The translations under genes and the position numbers were made by a program. A DNA stretch of 64,000 nt from the NCBI GenBank assembly GCA_934899185.1, contig CAKXYI010000002.1, forward strand, positions 327,853-391,852. The letters are read 5' to 3'. Below, one piece after another: positions 1 to 8,299 of the stretch; the first letter of the stretch is position 1; every line of letters starts with the position of its first letter. The notes beneath the pieces are model-generated. The model was given only the letters and a program-made list of their open reading frames with translations. It was not told where the DNA came from and made no database searches. This DNA is from an uncultured Lachnospiraceae bacterium (GTDB taxonomy: Bacteria; Bacillota; Clostridia; Lachnospirales; Lachnospiraceae).

Positions 1-2
1 AT

Positions 3-440
3 CTAGATACAATATGGATGACATATAGCTTTTATTCGGTACCAGGGTTAAATGTAATATATAAAATGGGGGGACAAAGCGAAGAATATGCAAATAAATA
101 TATAAATGCGGGATATTGTGCATCGAACAATACACAATTTCCTACATACGAACGATATGTGTGTGCTCCGTCATTAGTAGGAGTAAGCCAAACAAGAACA
201 GGAGTGCAGGTAAAATGGAAGCAAGTAGAGGGAACTTCGAAATACCGAATCTTCCGAAAAGAAGAAGGACAGACTGCATGGAAAAGTTTGAACGATGTGT
301 CAGGAAGTGAGAGTAAATACGAAGATAGGACAGCTAAAAGTGGAAAAGGCTATACGTATACAGTGCGTTGTATAAGTAGCGATGGAAAGAACTATACAAG
401 TAGTTATGATCAAAAAGGCATAGGCATTGTGACACGATAA
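3..440 (+). CDS. C-terminal fragment of a Fn3-like surface protein (5' truncated)
   Basis: The reading frame is open from base 3 and continues beyond the left edge, so the ATG at 18 is probably internal. The last ~90 residues contain the pattern VKWKQVEGTSKYRIFRKEEG followed by a YTYTVRC strand, typical of a fibronectin type III-like beta-sandwich found in clostridial cell-surface and cell-wall proteins. The rest (Tyr-, Asn- and Cys-containing, SFYSVPGLNV...) I do not recognise. It ends 36 bases before the HAD gene and lies on the same strand as the exopolysaccharide genes. A secreted or wall-bound protein is likely, but catalytic identity cannot be judged from this tail. Confidence 0.6.
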   Translation, partial: LDTIWMTYSFYSVPGLNVIYKMGGQSEEYANKYINAGYCASNNTQFPTYERYVCAPSLVGVSQTRTGVQVKWKQVEGTSKYRIFRKEEGQTAWKSLNDVSGSESKYEDRTAKSGKGYTYTVRCISSDGKNYTSSYDQKGIGIVTR

Positions 441-476
441 GTGTAAACAATTGTGTAAGTAAGGTGAGGGAAAATT

Positions 477-2582
477 TTGAGACAAAGAATATATAGTTTT
501 TTAGTAAATCGTCATATTGGAATTACAACGAGATATCACAAAATACATGATGGGTCTGTCGGTATGAAGAAGGTGCTGTCATGGTTGTATCTCCTATGGC
601 TGAACTTTGCCTATTATATTCTTTTTTCCCATTTCCTAGGGCGTAGTCCAAAGATGGATATATATGAGGAAAAGAAACTGAATGAGGTGGAAAGTGAATC
701 GAGATCATATCAGACAAAGACGGCTGATTTATCGGTAAAACAGTATGTATCGGCATTAGCCAAGTACGACATGGTCTCCTTTGATATATTCGATACTTTG
801 ATTTTACGACCATTAGGGCAACCGACAGATGTATTTTATTTGATTGGGGAAAAATTAGGTATTTCCAATTTTAAGAATATTCGCGCATGGGCGGAATGGG
901 ATGCCAGAGTAAAATCCGATCAAAAAAATGGGCATATGGAGATTACCCTAAAGAATATCTGGGAGAATCTTTACGAGGATGTCGGGGAGCAAGCGCGTGA
1001 TGGCATGCAGTTGGAAATTGATACAGAACTCTCCTTATGTTATGCCAATCCTTTCATGTTGGAAGTCTGGCAGGAACTGCGAAGATGGGGCAAGGACATT
1101 ATCGTGGTTTCTGATATGTATTTGCCATCGGATGTCTTGGAAACCATGTTAAAACAGAATGGATTTATTGGTTTTAAAGAATTATATGTGTCCTGCGAGT
1201 ATGGCAAGAATAAGGCGTCTGGCACTTTATTTGAAAAGGTAAAGAAAGATTATCCGGATAAATCTATTGTACATGTGGGAGATAATCCGCGCAGTGATGA
1301 TGTCATGGCAAAAAAGGCAGGGTTTGCTACCATGCCATATCCTAATGTAAATCATAATATGCTCTTGTATCGTCCTTATGATATGTCTTATCTGGTGGGA
1401 AGTGCCTACCGAGGGATAGTGAGCAATCATCTGTATAATGGTCTGCATACATATTCAATGGAATATGAGTATGGATATATTTACGGCGGTTTGTTTGTCT
1501 TTGGCTATTGCAGGTTTATTCATGAGTATTGCAAGAACAACGGAATTGATACGCTTTTATTTTTATCAAGAGACGGGGATATCCTAAAGCAGGCATATGA
1601 TTTTTTATATCCGAATGAAAATACACAGTATGTTTATTGGTCCAGAAAAGCGGCAACGATTTTGATGGCTGGGGAAGATAAACATGATTTCTTTCGTCGC
1701 TTTATCTACCACAAGGTAAATCAGGAATATACGATTCGCGAGATTTTAAAATCTATGGAACTGGAATTTCTGGCAGATGAGTTGGATGACTGGGTAGGAA
1801 TCTGGACAACATGGAAATGTAAGATGCATAGTGATGAGAAGTTTGTGGCACTGCATGCAGAAGAGGAACTTACCGATAAGAATGGTCATCTGCTCCGTCG
1901 TTTTATCGAGGCAAAGTGGGATAAGGTCATGGCGACCTACGAAGGACAGCAAAGAGGGGCAAAAAAATACTACCGTAATATTTTGACGGGAGCAAAGCGA
2001 GCCGTGGCTGTGGATATCGGCTGGGCAGGATCGGGGGCTATGGCGCTGTCCCATTTGGTAGAGCATGTCTGGCAGATACCATGTTCGATCACTGGCATTA
2101 TTGCAGGCACTAATACGTTACATAATGCAGAGCCGGACGCATCTGAGCCATTTTTACAGAGTGAAAAGTTGGTGGCGTATCTATATTCGCAAAGTCATAA
2201 CCGAGATTTGCTCAAAAAACATGATCCGAACAAGGACTACAATGTGTTCTGGGAATTGCTCTTATCATCACCGACACCGCAGTTTGTAGGATTTTATGCA
2301 GGTGATAAAAGAAGAAACAAAGAGGACGACCATTATATTGAGGATCTGGATCTGACACTTTGCTTTGGCAAATATGATAAGAATCAGGACGGCATACGGG
2401 AAATCCAAAAGGGGATTTTGGATTTTATTGCGGATTATTATGAGCATCTTAAAGCATACCCATATATGTTCGCTATCAGTGGAAGAGATGCGTATGCGCC
2501 AATGCTGGTTGCAGCCAGTCACGACGAGAAGTATTTAAAAGCGATTGAGAAAAAGTTTCATTTGGAGATAAACGTTAATTAG
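477..2582 (+). CDS. HAD-superfamily protein of an exopolysaccharide locus
   Basis: A 701-residue protein. The HAD core is clear: motif I FDIFDTL at about residues 102-108, motif II VVSDMYLPS, a following lysine region (GKNKASG) and motif IV HVGDNPRSDD. The remaining ~400 residues form a long C-terminal part typical of large HAD proteins found in glycan-biosynthesis loci; its activity is unknown to me. A hydrophobic stretch near residues 35-55 could be a membrane anchor. The start is TTG at 477, chosen because AGGTGAGGG sits 7 bases upstream; the ATG at residue 30 has no good ribosome site. The stop is 2 bases before the sugar transferase start, so the two are probably co-translated. The substrate (a sugar phosphate or polymer modification) is inference. 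Confidence 0.7.
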   Translation: MRQRIYSFLVNRHIGITTRYHKIHDGSVGMKKVLSWLYLLWLNFAYYILFSHFLGRSPKMDIYEEKKLNEVESESRSYQTKTADLSVKQYVSALAKYDMVSFDIFDTLILRPLGQPTDVFYLIGEKLGISNFKNIRAWAEWDARVKSDQKNGHMEITLKNIWENLYEDVGEQARDGMQLEIDTELSLCYANPFMLEVWQELRRWGKDIIVVSDMYLPSDVLETMLKQNGFIGFKELYVSCEYGKNKASGTLFEKVKKDYPDKSIVHVGDNPRSDDVMAKKAGFATMPYPNVNHNMLLYRPYDMSYLVGSAYRGIVSNHLYNGLHTYSMEYEYGYIYGGLFVFGYCRFIHEYCKNNGIDTLLFLSRDGDILKQAYDFLYPNENTQYVYWSRKAATILMAGEDKHDFFRRFIYHKVNQEYTIREILKSMELEFLADELDDWVGIWTTWKCKMHSDEKFVALHAEEELTDKNGHLLRRFIEAKWDKVMATYEGQQRGAKKYYRNILTGAKRAVAVDIGWAGSGAMALSHLVEHVWQIPCSITGIIAGTNTLHNAEPDASEPFLQSEKLVAYLYSQSHNRDLLKKHDPNKDYNVFWELLLSSPTPQFVGFYAGDKRRNKEDDHYIEDLDLTLCFGKYDKNQDGIREIQKGILDFIADYYEHLKAYPYMFAISGRDAYAPMLVAASHDEKYLKAIEKKFHLEINVN

Positions 2583-2584
2583 TT

Positions 2585-3865
2585 ATGAGAAAAGCACAAA
2601 AGATTTTGCTACATGGAAGCAGAGTCCCGCACTGGGCGGTATTTTGCGTATTACTAATTGAATATGTATGTTTATTTTACCCCTATGGTCTGACATACGA
2701 TAATGTTTTGTTGTTTATCGGATATGGTATTTTGGTTGTTTTGATCACCTGTAATAACCACGGACAAAATGTGCGTATCCGTTATGAGCAGGAACTGAGT
2801 TTGCTGCTCAAGTGTATGTTGACTAATATGGTGTTCGCGGTATTTGGCGCAGCGGTTTTTGTGGATCTTGAATGGAGTGTCAGGACATTTTTACAGAGAA
2901 GCATCTGGCTGACCATATTGCAATTATGTAGTATCGTGATCATGTGTATTGTTGCGGGACAGGTAAATGCAGGTACTTATAATAGGAAACGATTGTATAT
3001 ATATGAAGACAATGAAGTTGATATCGCAGCAGTACCCGGAGCAAAATGTGTGTCTGTCAGAGATATGTCTTTGCAAAGTGTAGAGAATTTAGTCACTACT
3101 TATGATGAAGTCTATCTGTATGATCTTTCCGCTCGTTGGCGAAATGATTTGTTGAAGATCTGTTTTGAGAAAAATATGCCGGTGTATTTCACGACCAAAC
3201 TGGCGGATATGGAATTGCGAGGAGCATCTTTGGCACAGGACGGAGAGTCACCGATCTTTTATAAGGCGGCTTATGGTATGGGGCATCGTTCCGCAGTGGT
3301 AAAGCGCTTATGCGATATTGTCCTTTCAGGTGTGGCACTTGTCTTGCTGGCACCGCTCTTTGCCTTTGTGGCGATAGCAATCAAAGGGGAAGATGGAGGA
3401 GATGTCTTTTATAGGCAGACACGCTGTACAAAAGATATGCGAAATTTTGAGATCATTAAATTTCGCAGCATGGTCATGGGAGCGGAGGAAAAATCCGGAC
3501 CACAGATTGCCGGAAAAAAAGATGAACGCATGACGCGGGTAGGATATGTCTTGCGTAAATTTAAGATTGATGAATTGCCGCAACTGATCAATATCTTTAG
3601 GGGAGATATGAGTTTTGTGGGACCGCGTCCGGAACGACCGGAGATCGTTGCCGAGATTGTAGAGGATGTGCCGGAGTACACCTTCCGCACGACAGTGCCA
3701 GCCGGGCTCACAGGCTATGCACAGGTGCATGGAGATTATCATACAGAATTTTTAGATAAATTAAAATGGGATCTTATGTATATTGAAAATCACTCCCTGA
3801 TGTTGGATCTCAAGATTATTTTGATGACAGTTCCTGTGGTATTGCGGGGAAGCGATGATGTGTGA
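2585..3865 (+). CDS. Undecaprenyl-phosphate sugar phosphotransferase (exopolysaccharide initiation)
   Basis: A 426-residue membrane protein that should transfer a sugar-1-phosphate from a nucleotide sugar to undecaprenyl phosphate, the first membrane step of exopolysaccharide or capsule repeat synthesis. Residues 15-130 contain several hydrophobic helices, then a soluble region. The bacterial sugar transferase domain begins at about residue 238 with a membrane-dipping helix (RLCDIVLSGVALVLLAPLFA). It carries FYRQTR (275-280), KFRSM (292-296) and the signature IDELPQLINIFRGDMSFVGP ending PRPERPE. Length and order fit the WcaJ/PssY-like class. It is the last gene of the left-end glycan locus and is followed by a strong hairpin terminator. 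Sugar specificity is not readable from sequence. Confidence 0.88.
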   Translation: MRKAQKILLHGSRVPHWAVFCVLLIEYVCLFYPYGLTYDNVLLFIGYGILVVLITCNNHGQNVRIRYEQELSLLLKCMLTNMVFAVFGAAVFVDLEWSVRTFLQRSIWLTILQLCSIVIMCIVAGQVNAGTYNRKRLYIYEDNEVDIAAVPGAKCVSVRDMSLQSVENLVTTYDEVYLYDLSARWRNDLLKICFEKNMPVYFTTKLADMELRGASLAQDGESPIFYKAAYGMGHRSAVVKRLCDIVLSGVALVLLAPLFAFVAIAIKGEDGGDVFYRQTRCTKDMRNFEIIKFRSMVMGAEEKSGPQIAGKKDERMTRVGYVLRKFKIDELPQLINIFRGDMSFVGPRPERPEIVAEIVEDVPEYTFRTTVPAGLTGYAQVHGDYHTEFLDKLKWDLMYIENHSLMLDLKIILMTVPVVLRGSDDV

Positions 3866-3883
3866 TTGATAGAGAACTTACGA

Positions 3884-3939
3884 AATAGAATAGCCATACC
3901 AAATGCTTAGAGTAGCAGTTGGCATGGCTATTCTATTTA
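3884..3939. terminator. Bidirectional hairpin terminator between convergent genes
   Basis: AATAGAATAGCCATACC (3884-3900) pairs with GGCATGGCTATTCTATT (3921-3937), giving a long stem with a ~20-base loop. T-rich flanks exist on both strands. It separates the sugar transferase (plus strand) from the Rpn gene (minus strand), so it can end both transcripts. Confidence 0.8.
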
Positions 3940-3970
3940 TCGCGTGATAATGATTTGGAGTTTAATATAT

Positions 3971-4825
3971 CTACTTCTGCGATGCAAGTTGAGCCTGTAA
4001 TTCCGCAATGATGCGGTCTTTTTCGGCAATGGTATCAGCCTGCATAGTAATAGTAGTATCTTTTTCAGCAAGTTTCGCTTCTTGTTTCTTGATTAGATCG
4101 TTCCGATATTTTTCCTCGATTTCGGCGCGTTCCCTAAAGTAGCACATATCGCGGATGGTCTGGTCAGAGTTCATGGTAAGAAGAACCTGTGCACCATCAT
4201 CCATGTATTCGTTGTTTTTTGTGATCATACGCAATTCCTCCCAAGTGGTCGCCCGGAAGAGGGCAGCCCATTGATCAATACCGAAGTTCTTATCTTCTTC
4301 GGTAGCCCTGTCTATCTGTGTCAAGTCTAACACATTTAGAGAAAGTTTTCTACTGTAAGTTTGTTGGGTACGGATATTTTGTAACTCATAAGTGGCATAA
4401 AATTCCGGTGCATTGTCAAACAGCGTATAGTCAAGGATACCGATGTGGATGACAGGCTTAGCATCCAGATAAGATTGCCCCCGATTGAGTTGATCAAAGG
4501 AGCGGCAGAGATAACTGAGCGAACGCTCGGGCCAGTCGTGGTTGTTGGATACCTGCATTTCTAAATTGATATAGGTGTCATCGTTTAATAATAGTGAGAT
4601 ATCTAGGATAAATTCCTTGTCATCATAGACCTTGCCAAGTTCAATGGGATTTTGGATCTCAATGGATTTGACATCGGCTGGATCTATGTGCAGTAGGGCA
4701 CTGACCAGCCCGGTCAAGGTCTTCTTGCTGGTTTGCAGGACGGCTCGGAACATGTAGTCATTGCGAAAACCATAGTCGATTTTACCGGTCGCATTTTTGT
4801 AGGAAACAGTACTAACATTTTTCAT
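3971..4825 (-). CDS. Rpn/PD-(D/E)XK nuclease family protein (transposase_31-like)
   Basis: 284 residues from the chosen ATG at 4825, which has CGAGG 8-9 bases upstream; an in-frame ATG at 4915 would add 30 atypical Cys-rich residues without a ribosome site. The N-terminal part (DYGFRNDYMFRAVLQ) and the core with Asp75 (FILDI) and the ExQ motif at Glu89-Gln91 (INLEMQV) match the Rpn / PDDEXK_2 family, whose E. coli members are Ca2+-stimulated DNases that promote recA-independent recombination. The C-terminal ~70 residues are a charged heptad-rich coiled coil ending AELQAQLASQK. Such genes are common, often multi-copy, in Lachnospiraceae. It stands alone between convergent and divergent plus-strand genes. 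Activity is inferred. Confidence 0.75.
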   Translation of the reverse strand: MKNVSTVSYKNATGKIDYGFRNDYMFRAVLQTSKKTLTGLVSALLHIDPADVKSIEIQNPIELGKVYDDKEFILDISLLLNDDTYINLEMQVSNNHDWPERSLSYLCRSFDQLNRGQSYLDAKPVIHIGILDYTLFDNAPEFYATYELQNIRTQQTYSRKLSLNVLDLTQIDRATEEDKNFGIDQWAALFRATTWEELRMITKNNEYMDDGAQVLLTMNSDQTIRDMCYFRERAEIEEKYRNDLIKKQEAKLAEKDTTITMQADTIAEKDRIIAELQAQLASQK

Positions 4826-5311
4826 TTGTTTTACCTCGTTCTTTCGTTTGCTGGCGAGGCAGTAAGAGAAGAATTGCGTGCAAAAACTCCCCATACACTG
4901 CATCGCATTACTCATAGGAATAAACTTGGCGATCTGCCAAGAATGACGATATCCAGATCGGATATCTATGGGTGCAGTATGACAGATGGTAAGGTAAAAT
5001 GCAAATAAAAAGAGTATAAACTTTCTAAAGAATTTCTAAATATTTAGGAAAGAATACATTGTATGCAACTTTAGTAATTATTACACTACAGGCTAAAATA
5101 GATGAGGTATGCTCGGGGTATTTTCGGCAGTCTGGTGTGTATAGATAGGCGGGAAGTGTGTTAAAAAGATGAAATGCCTTGCGTTTTTTGAATACAAATG
5201 TTACTATTTGACCAGCCCAAAATTGTAGCATGTTACAGTTTTGAGCTGATCAAACGACCCAGATCCAACCTAATTAGGCGGGGAAATTCCCCGCCATTTT
5301 TTTACGGGAAA
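4826..5311. other. Gene-poor intergenic region with small hairpins
   Basis: No convincing gene. Two perfect short hairpins lie close together in the leader side of the Rpn gene: CTTGGC-gatct-GCCAAG (4925-4941) and GATATC-cagatcg-GATATC (4948-4966). Near 5031-5053 there is an A/T-rich near-palindrome, and GTTTTGA...TCAAAC (about 5237-5255) forms a small stem just upstream of the strong terminator at 5277-5303. Open frames here carry no good ribosome site and run through these structures. Confidence 0.5.
5277..5303 (+). terminator. Intrinsic terminator upstream of the vanZ-like gene
   Basis: GGCGGGGAA/TTCCCCGCC (5277-5295) is a perfect G/C-rich stem followed by ATTTTTTT, a textbook rho-independent terminator reading on the plus strand. 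No plus-strand gene precedes it, so it either ends a short untranslated RNA or acts as an attenuator for the downstream small ORF and vanZ-like gene. Confidence 0.85.
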
Positions 5312-5419
5312 ATGTATGAATATTTTGATGTAGAGGCAAGATACAAGTATTATCTGAACAACATAGAGGATTATCGTAAAGAAAAAAAGGAAGAACATCT
5401 GGAAACGTATGAGAGATAG
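5312..5419 (+). CDS. Possible 35-residue small protein upstream of the vanZ-like gene
   Basis: ATG at 5312 opens a 35-residue charged, Tyr-rich frame (MYEYFDVEARYKYYLNNIED...) that stops 6 bases before the vanZ-like start. It begins just after the terminator tail, with only a weak CGGGA ribosome site. Its composition (KEKKEEHLETYER at the end) looks helical and protein-like rather than random. It could be translationally coupled to the next gene. No family recognised; it may be spurious. Confidence 0.3.
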   Translation: MYEYFDVEARYKYYLNNIEDYRKEKKEEHLETYER

Positions 5420-5425
5420 CAAACC

Positions 5426-5914
5426 ATGAATACCTACTCACAAAAATCCCACAAATTTAAACCAACTGCATACCTCATCCTTTCCATCCTCTGGATGCTG
5501 CTGATCTTTACCTTCTCGGCGCAGCCGGCGACGGAATCGACTAAGACAAGCCTGCGCGTCGGTATGACCGTAGGAAGTGTCTTTGTGCCGGATTTCTCTT
5601 CCATGTCGAAAAAAGACCAGACTAAGTATGCCGAGAGCATCGAGTTCCCGGTTCGAAAGACTGCCCATGCGACAGAGTACGCCATTCTTGGCATCTTCCT
5701 GACCACCACTTTGGCATCTTTTGAAAAAAGACATTACGGACTCTTTGGCTGGCTCCTTGGAACAGGCTATGCGGCAACCGATGAGTTCCATCAGTTATTT
5801 GTTCCGGGACGGAGCGGGCAAGTGACAGATGTCATGTTAGATAGTGCGGGATGCCTGCTGGGATGTTTGTTACTTTGTACCATTTATCATCTTTCCAAAC
5901 CCCGCAAATTATGA
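5426..5914 (+). CDS. VanZ-family membrane protein
   Basis: 162 residues with about four membrane helices, beginning after a short basic N-terminus. The family signature is present: an early TFSAQPA motif after the first helix, VRKTAHATEYAILG in the middle, and DEFHQLFVPGRSGQVTDVML near the end. VanZ of Tn1546 gives low-level teicoplanin resistance, but chromosomal homologues in Firmicutes are mostly of unknown role. No vanHAX genes are nearby, so glycopeptide resistance should not be assumed. It ends 19 bases before the preQ1 aptamer. Confidence 0.8.
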   Translation: MNTYSQKSHKFKPTAYLILSILWMLLIFTFSAQPATESTKTSLRVGMTVGSVFVPDFSSMSKKDQTKYAESIEFPVRKTAHATEYAILGIFLTTTLASFEKRHYGLFGWLLGTGYAATDEFHQLFVPGRSGQVTDVMLDSAGCLLGCLLLCTIYHLSKPRKL

Positions 5915-5933
5915 TAAAATCATAAGGATTTAC

Positions 5934-5977
5934 AACGTGTGTTCGGAACCATCCACACGTAAAACAAAACTAAGGAG
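5934..5977 (+). promoter_or_regulatory. preQ1-I riboswitch (translational)
   Basis: A compact hairpin CGTGTG (5936-5941) / CACACG (5954-5959) with a ~12-base loop TTCGGAACCATC is followed by the A-rich tail TAAAACAAAACTAAGGAG. That tail matches the preQ1-I class, which folds back into the loop as an H-type pseudoknot. The tail ends in the ribosome site AAGGAG (5972-5977), 8 bases from the queT ATG, so ligand binding would hide it. Target gene (queT) and architecture agree. Confidence 0.85.
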
Positions 5978-5985
5978 AATTACAT

Positions 5986-6480
5986 ATGAAAAAAACAAGT
6001 GCGTTACGATTGACCCAGGCCGCAATGATTGCGGCTATTTATGTGGTACTGACCTATTTTATCAGTGCCTTTGGACTCGCAAACGGTGCGATCCAGGTAA
6101 GGATCTCAGAGGCTCTGACTATCTTACCAATCTTTACACCGGCAGCGATCCCGGGACTTTTTGTTGGATGTTTGCTCAGCAATATCCTGACCGGATGCAT
6201 GGCACTCGACGTGATCTTTGGCAGTCTGGCAACTCTGATCGGTGCGATTGGCACTTATCTTTTAAGAAAGACCAAGTTTGCCTTTACCTTACCGCCAGTG
6301 ATCGCCAATACCATCATTGTACCGCTCGTACTCCGCAATGTGTATGGCTTAGAGGATGCGGTATGGTATCTGATGCTGACAGTCGGCATCGGTGAAGTGC
6401 TTTCTATCTGCGTTCTGGGAATGATCTTAAAGAAAGCCTTATGGAAACATCGCTTCAAGATCTTTAAGACAGAAGAGTAA
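5986..6480 (+). CDS. queT: QueT-family queuosine-precursor transporter (ECF S component)
   Basis: 164 residues, strongly hydrophobic with about five to six membrane segments. The N-terminus (RLTQAAMIAAIYVVLTYFIS), the motif GAIQVRISEALTILPIFTPAAIP and the NILTGCMALDVIFGSLATLIGAIGTYL stretch, quoted here in parts, are the QueT (formerly DUF988) pattern. QueT is proposed to be the substrate-binding S component that takes up preQ0/preQ1 or related bases with the shared ECF module, which is not in this window. The preQ1-I riboswitch immediately upstream independently supports the substrate. Transport itself is inferred from family and regulation. Confidence 0.9.
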   Translation: MKKTSALRLTQAAMIAAIYVVLTYFISAFGLANGAIQVRISEALTILPIFTPAAIPGLFVGCLLSNILTGCMALDVIFGSLATLIGAIGTYLLRKTKFAFTLPPVIANTIIVPLVLRNVYGLEDAVWYLMLTVGIGEVLSICVLGMILKKALWKHRFKIFKTEE

Positions 6481-6531
6481 TCCGACATCTGTCTCGCACA
6501 TGGATTTATATTAGTAGGAAGGGATAAGAAT

Positions 6532-8298
6532 ATGAAAGAAATCTTGGATTTGATCCGAAAAGAAATTACAGATGCTTTCGTGGCGTGTGGCTACGATGAA
6601 AAATATGGCAGGGTATCTTTGTCAAACAGACCGGATCTGTGTGAATACCAGTGTAATGGTGCTATGGCAGCAGCCAAGGAATACAAGAAGGCACCGATCG
6701 CGATCGCTACAGAGGTCAGCGAAAAGTTGCAGGACAACCCGATGTTTGAAAGTGTCATCGCATGTCCACCGGGATTTTTGAATCTTATCCTTACACCTGC
6801 CTATGTGACAGACTATGTCAATGCTATGGCAGAAGACGAGAGAAAGGGCGTAGATAAGGTCGCAGAGCCAAAGACAGTGATCGTCGATTACGGCGGACCA
6901 AATGTAGCAAAACCACTGCATGTCGGACATCTTCGTTCTGCCGTGATCGGCGAGAGCGTCAAGCGCATCGGCAAGTTCATGGGTGATAACATGATCGGCG
7001 ATGTACATTTAGGAGACTGGGGCTTACAGATGGGACTTATCATTACGGAGTTGCGTCTGCGCCAGCCGGATCTTTGCTATTTTGATCCGGATTATACAGG
7101 AGAGTATCCGAGCCAGCCTCCATTTACGATCAGCGAGTTGGAGGAAATCTATCCGACCGCCAGTGCAAAGTCAAAAGAAGATGCTGCTTACAAAGAGGAA
7201 GCCATGACGGCTACATTTGAATTACAGCAGGGAAATCGCGGCTATCAGGCACTTTTAAAACATATTTTAGATGTATCAGTCAATGATCTGAAAAAGAATT
7301 ATGAGAATCTGAATGTGTCCTTTGAGTTGTGGAAAGGGGAATCCGATGCACAGCCATATATTCCTGACATGGTAGAAAAGATGAAAAAAGATGGTTACGC
7401 CTATGTCAGTGATGGTGCGCTGGTTGTTGACGTTAAGGAAGACACCGATACCAAGGAGATTCCGCCTTGCATGATCTTAAAGTCAGACGGAGCATCTCTT
7501 TATGATACAACGGATCTTGCTACGCTGATCTGGCGTATGGAAGATTATCATCCGGCGAGTGTGATCTATCTGGCAGACAAGCGTCAGGAGTTACATTTTG
7601 TCCAGGTATTCCGCTGTGCAAGAAAGACCGGTATCGTACCGGATACGACAGAACTCAAATTCATCGGTTTTGGTACCATGAATGGCAAGGACGGCAAGCC
7701 TTTCAAGACAAGAGAAGGCGGCGTTATGCGTCTGGAGACTCTGGTTTCTGAGATCAATGAAAAGATGTACGAAAAGATCATGGATAACAAGACCATGGAA
7801 GAGGAAGAGGCGAGAAAGACAGCCCAGATCGTTGCACTTTCTGCAATCAAGTATGGAGATCTTTCCAACCAGGCATCCAAGGATTATATTTTTGATATTG
7901 ACCGCTTTACCTCTTTTGAGGGCAACACAGGTCCATACATCCTTTATACGATCGTTCGTATGAAGTCCATTCTGCACAAGTATGAGGAGAGTGGCAAAAA
8001 GGTTGCAGATGCAAAGATCTTGACCGCAGCATCTGAGAGCGAAAAGTCTCTGATGTTGGAACTTGCCAAGTTCAACAGTGCTATGTGTGGCGCATACGAA
8101 GAAAACGCACCGCACAGGATCTGCGCTTATATTTATGATCTTGCCAATGCATTCAATCACTTCTACCATGAGACAAAGATCATGACTGAGGAAGATGAGA
8201 AAAAGCAGGCTGGCTACATTCGCTTGTTGGAACTGACCAAGGAAGTCCTTGAAATCTGTATTGATCTGTTGGGATTTTCAGCACCGGAAAGAATGTAA
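6532..8298 (+). CDS. argS: Arginyl-tRNA synthetase
   Basis: 588 residues, normal for a bacterial class I ArgRS. It charges tRNA-Arg with arginine in the cytosol. It shows the N-terminal additional domain, the HIGH motif as HVGH at residues 130-133 within GGPNVAKPLHVGHLRS, and the catalytic loop GKPFKTREGG in place of a canonical KMSKS, as in E. coli-type enzymes. The C-terminal anticodon-binding helical domain includes YGDLSNQASKDYIFDID and the FNHFYHE motif. GGAAGGGA sits 9 bases before the ATG. The following radical SAM gene starts one base after the stop. Confidence 0.97.
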   Translation: MKEILDLIRKEITDAFVACGYDEKYGRVSLSNRPDLCEYQCNGAMAAAKEYKKAPIAIATEVSEKLQDNPMFESVIACPPGFLNLILTPAYVTDYVNAMAEDERKGVDKVAEPKTVIVDYGGPNVAKPLHVGHLRSAVIGESVKRIGKFMGDNMIGDVHLGDWGLQMGLIITELRLRQPDLCYFDPDYTGEYPSQPPFTISELEEIYPTASAKSKEDAAYKEEAMTATFELQQGNRGYQALLKHILDVSVNDLKKNYENLNVSFELWKGESDAQPYIPDMVEKMKKDGYAYVSDGALVVDVKEDTDTKEIPPCMILKSDGASLYDTTDLATLIWRMEDYHPASVIYLADKRQELHFVQVFRCARKTGIVPDTTELKFIGFGTMNGKDGKPFKTREGGVMRLETLVSEINEKMYEKIMDNKTMEEEEARKTAQIVALSAIKYGDLSNQASKDYIFDIDRFTSFEGNTGPYILYTIVRMKSILHKYEESGKKVADAKILTAASESEKSLMLELAKFNSAMCGAYEENAPHRICAYIYDLANAFNHFYHETKIMTEEDEKKQAGYIRLLELTKEVLEICIDLLGFSAPERM

Positions 8299-8299
8299 G

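Noticed and set aside
4733..5008. 91-residue plus-strand frame
   Set aside because: Its first part is antisense to the Rpn gene start and the rest crosses two hairpins; no ribosome site.
5198..5311. Upstream extension of the small ORF before vanZ
   Set aside because: It would be translated through the perfect terminator hairpin; any real product more likely starts at 5312.
5426..5914. Glycopeptide resistance gene
   Set aside because: VanZ-family proteins are widespread in Clostridia; without vanHAX or regulators, resistance is not supported.
7591..8169. 192-residue minus-strand frame inside argS
   Set aside because: Shadow of a strong coding gene; no family signature or ribosome site.
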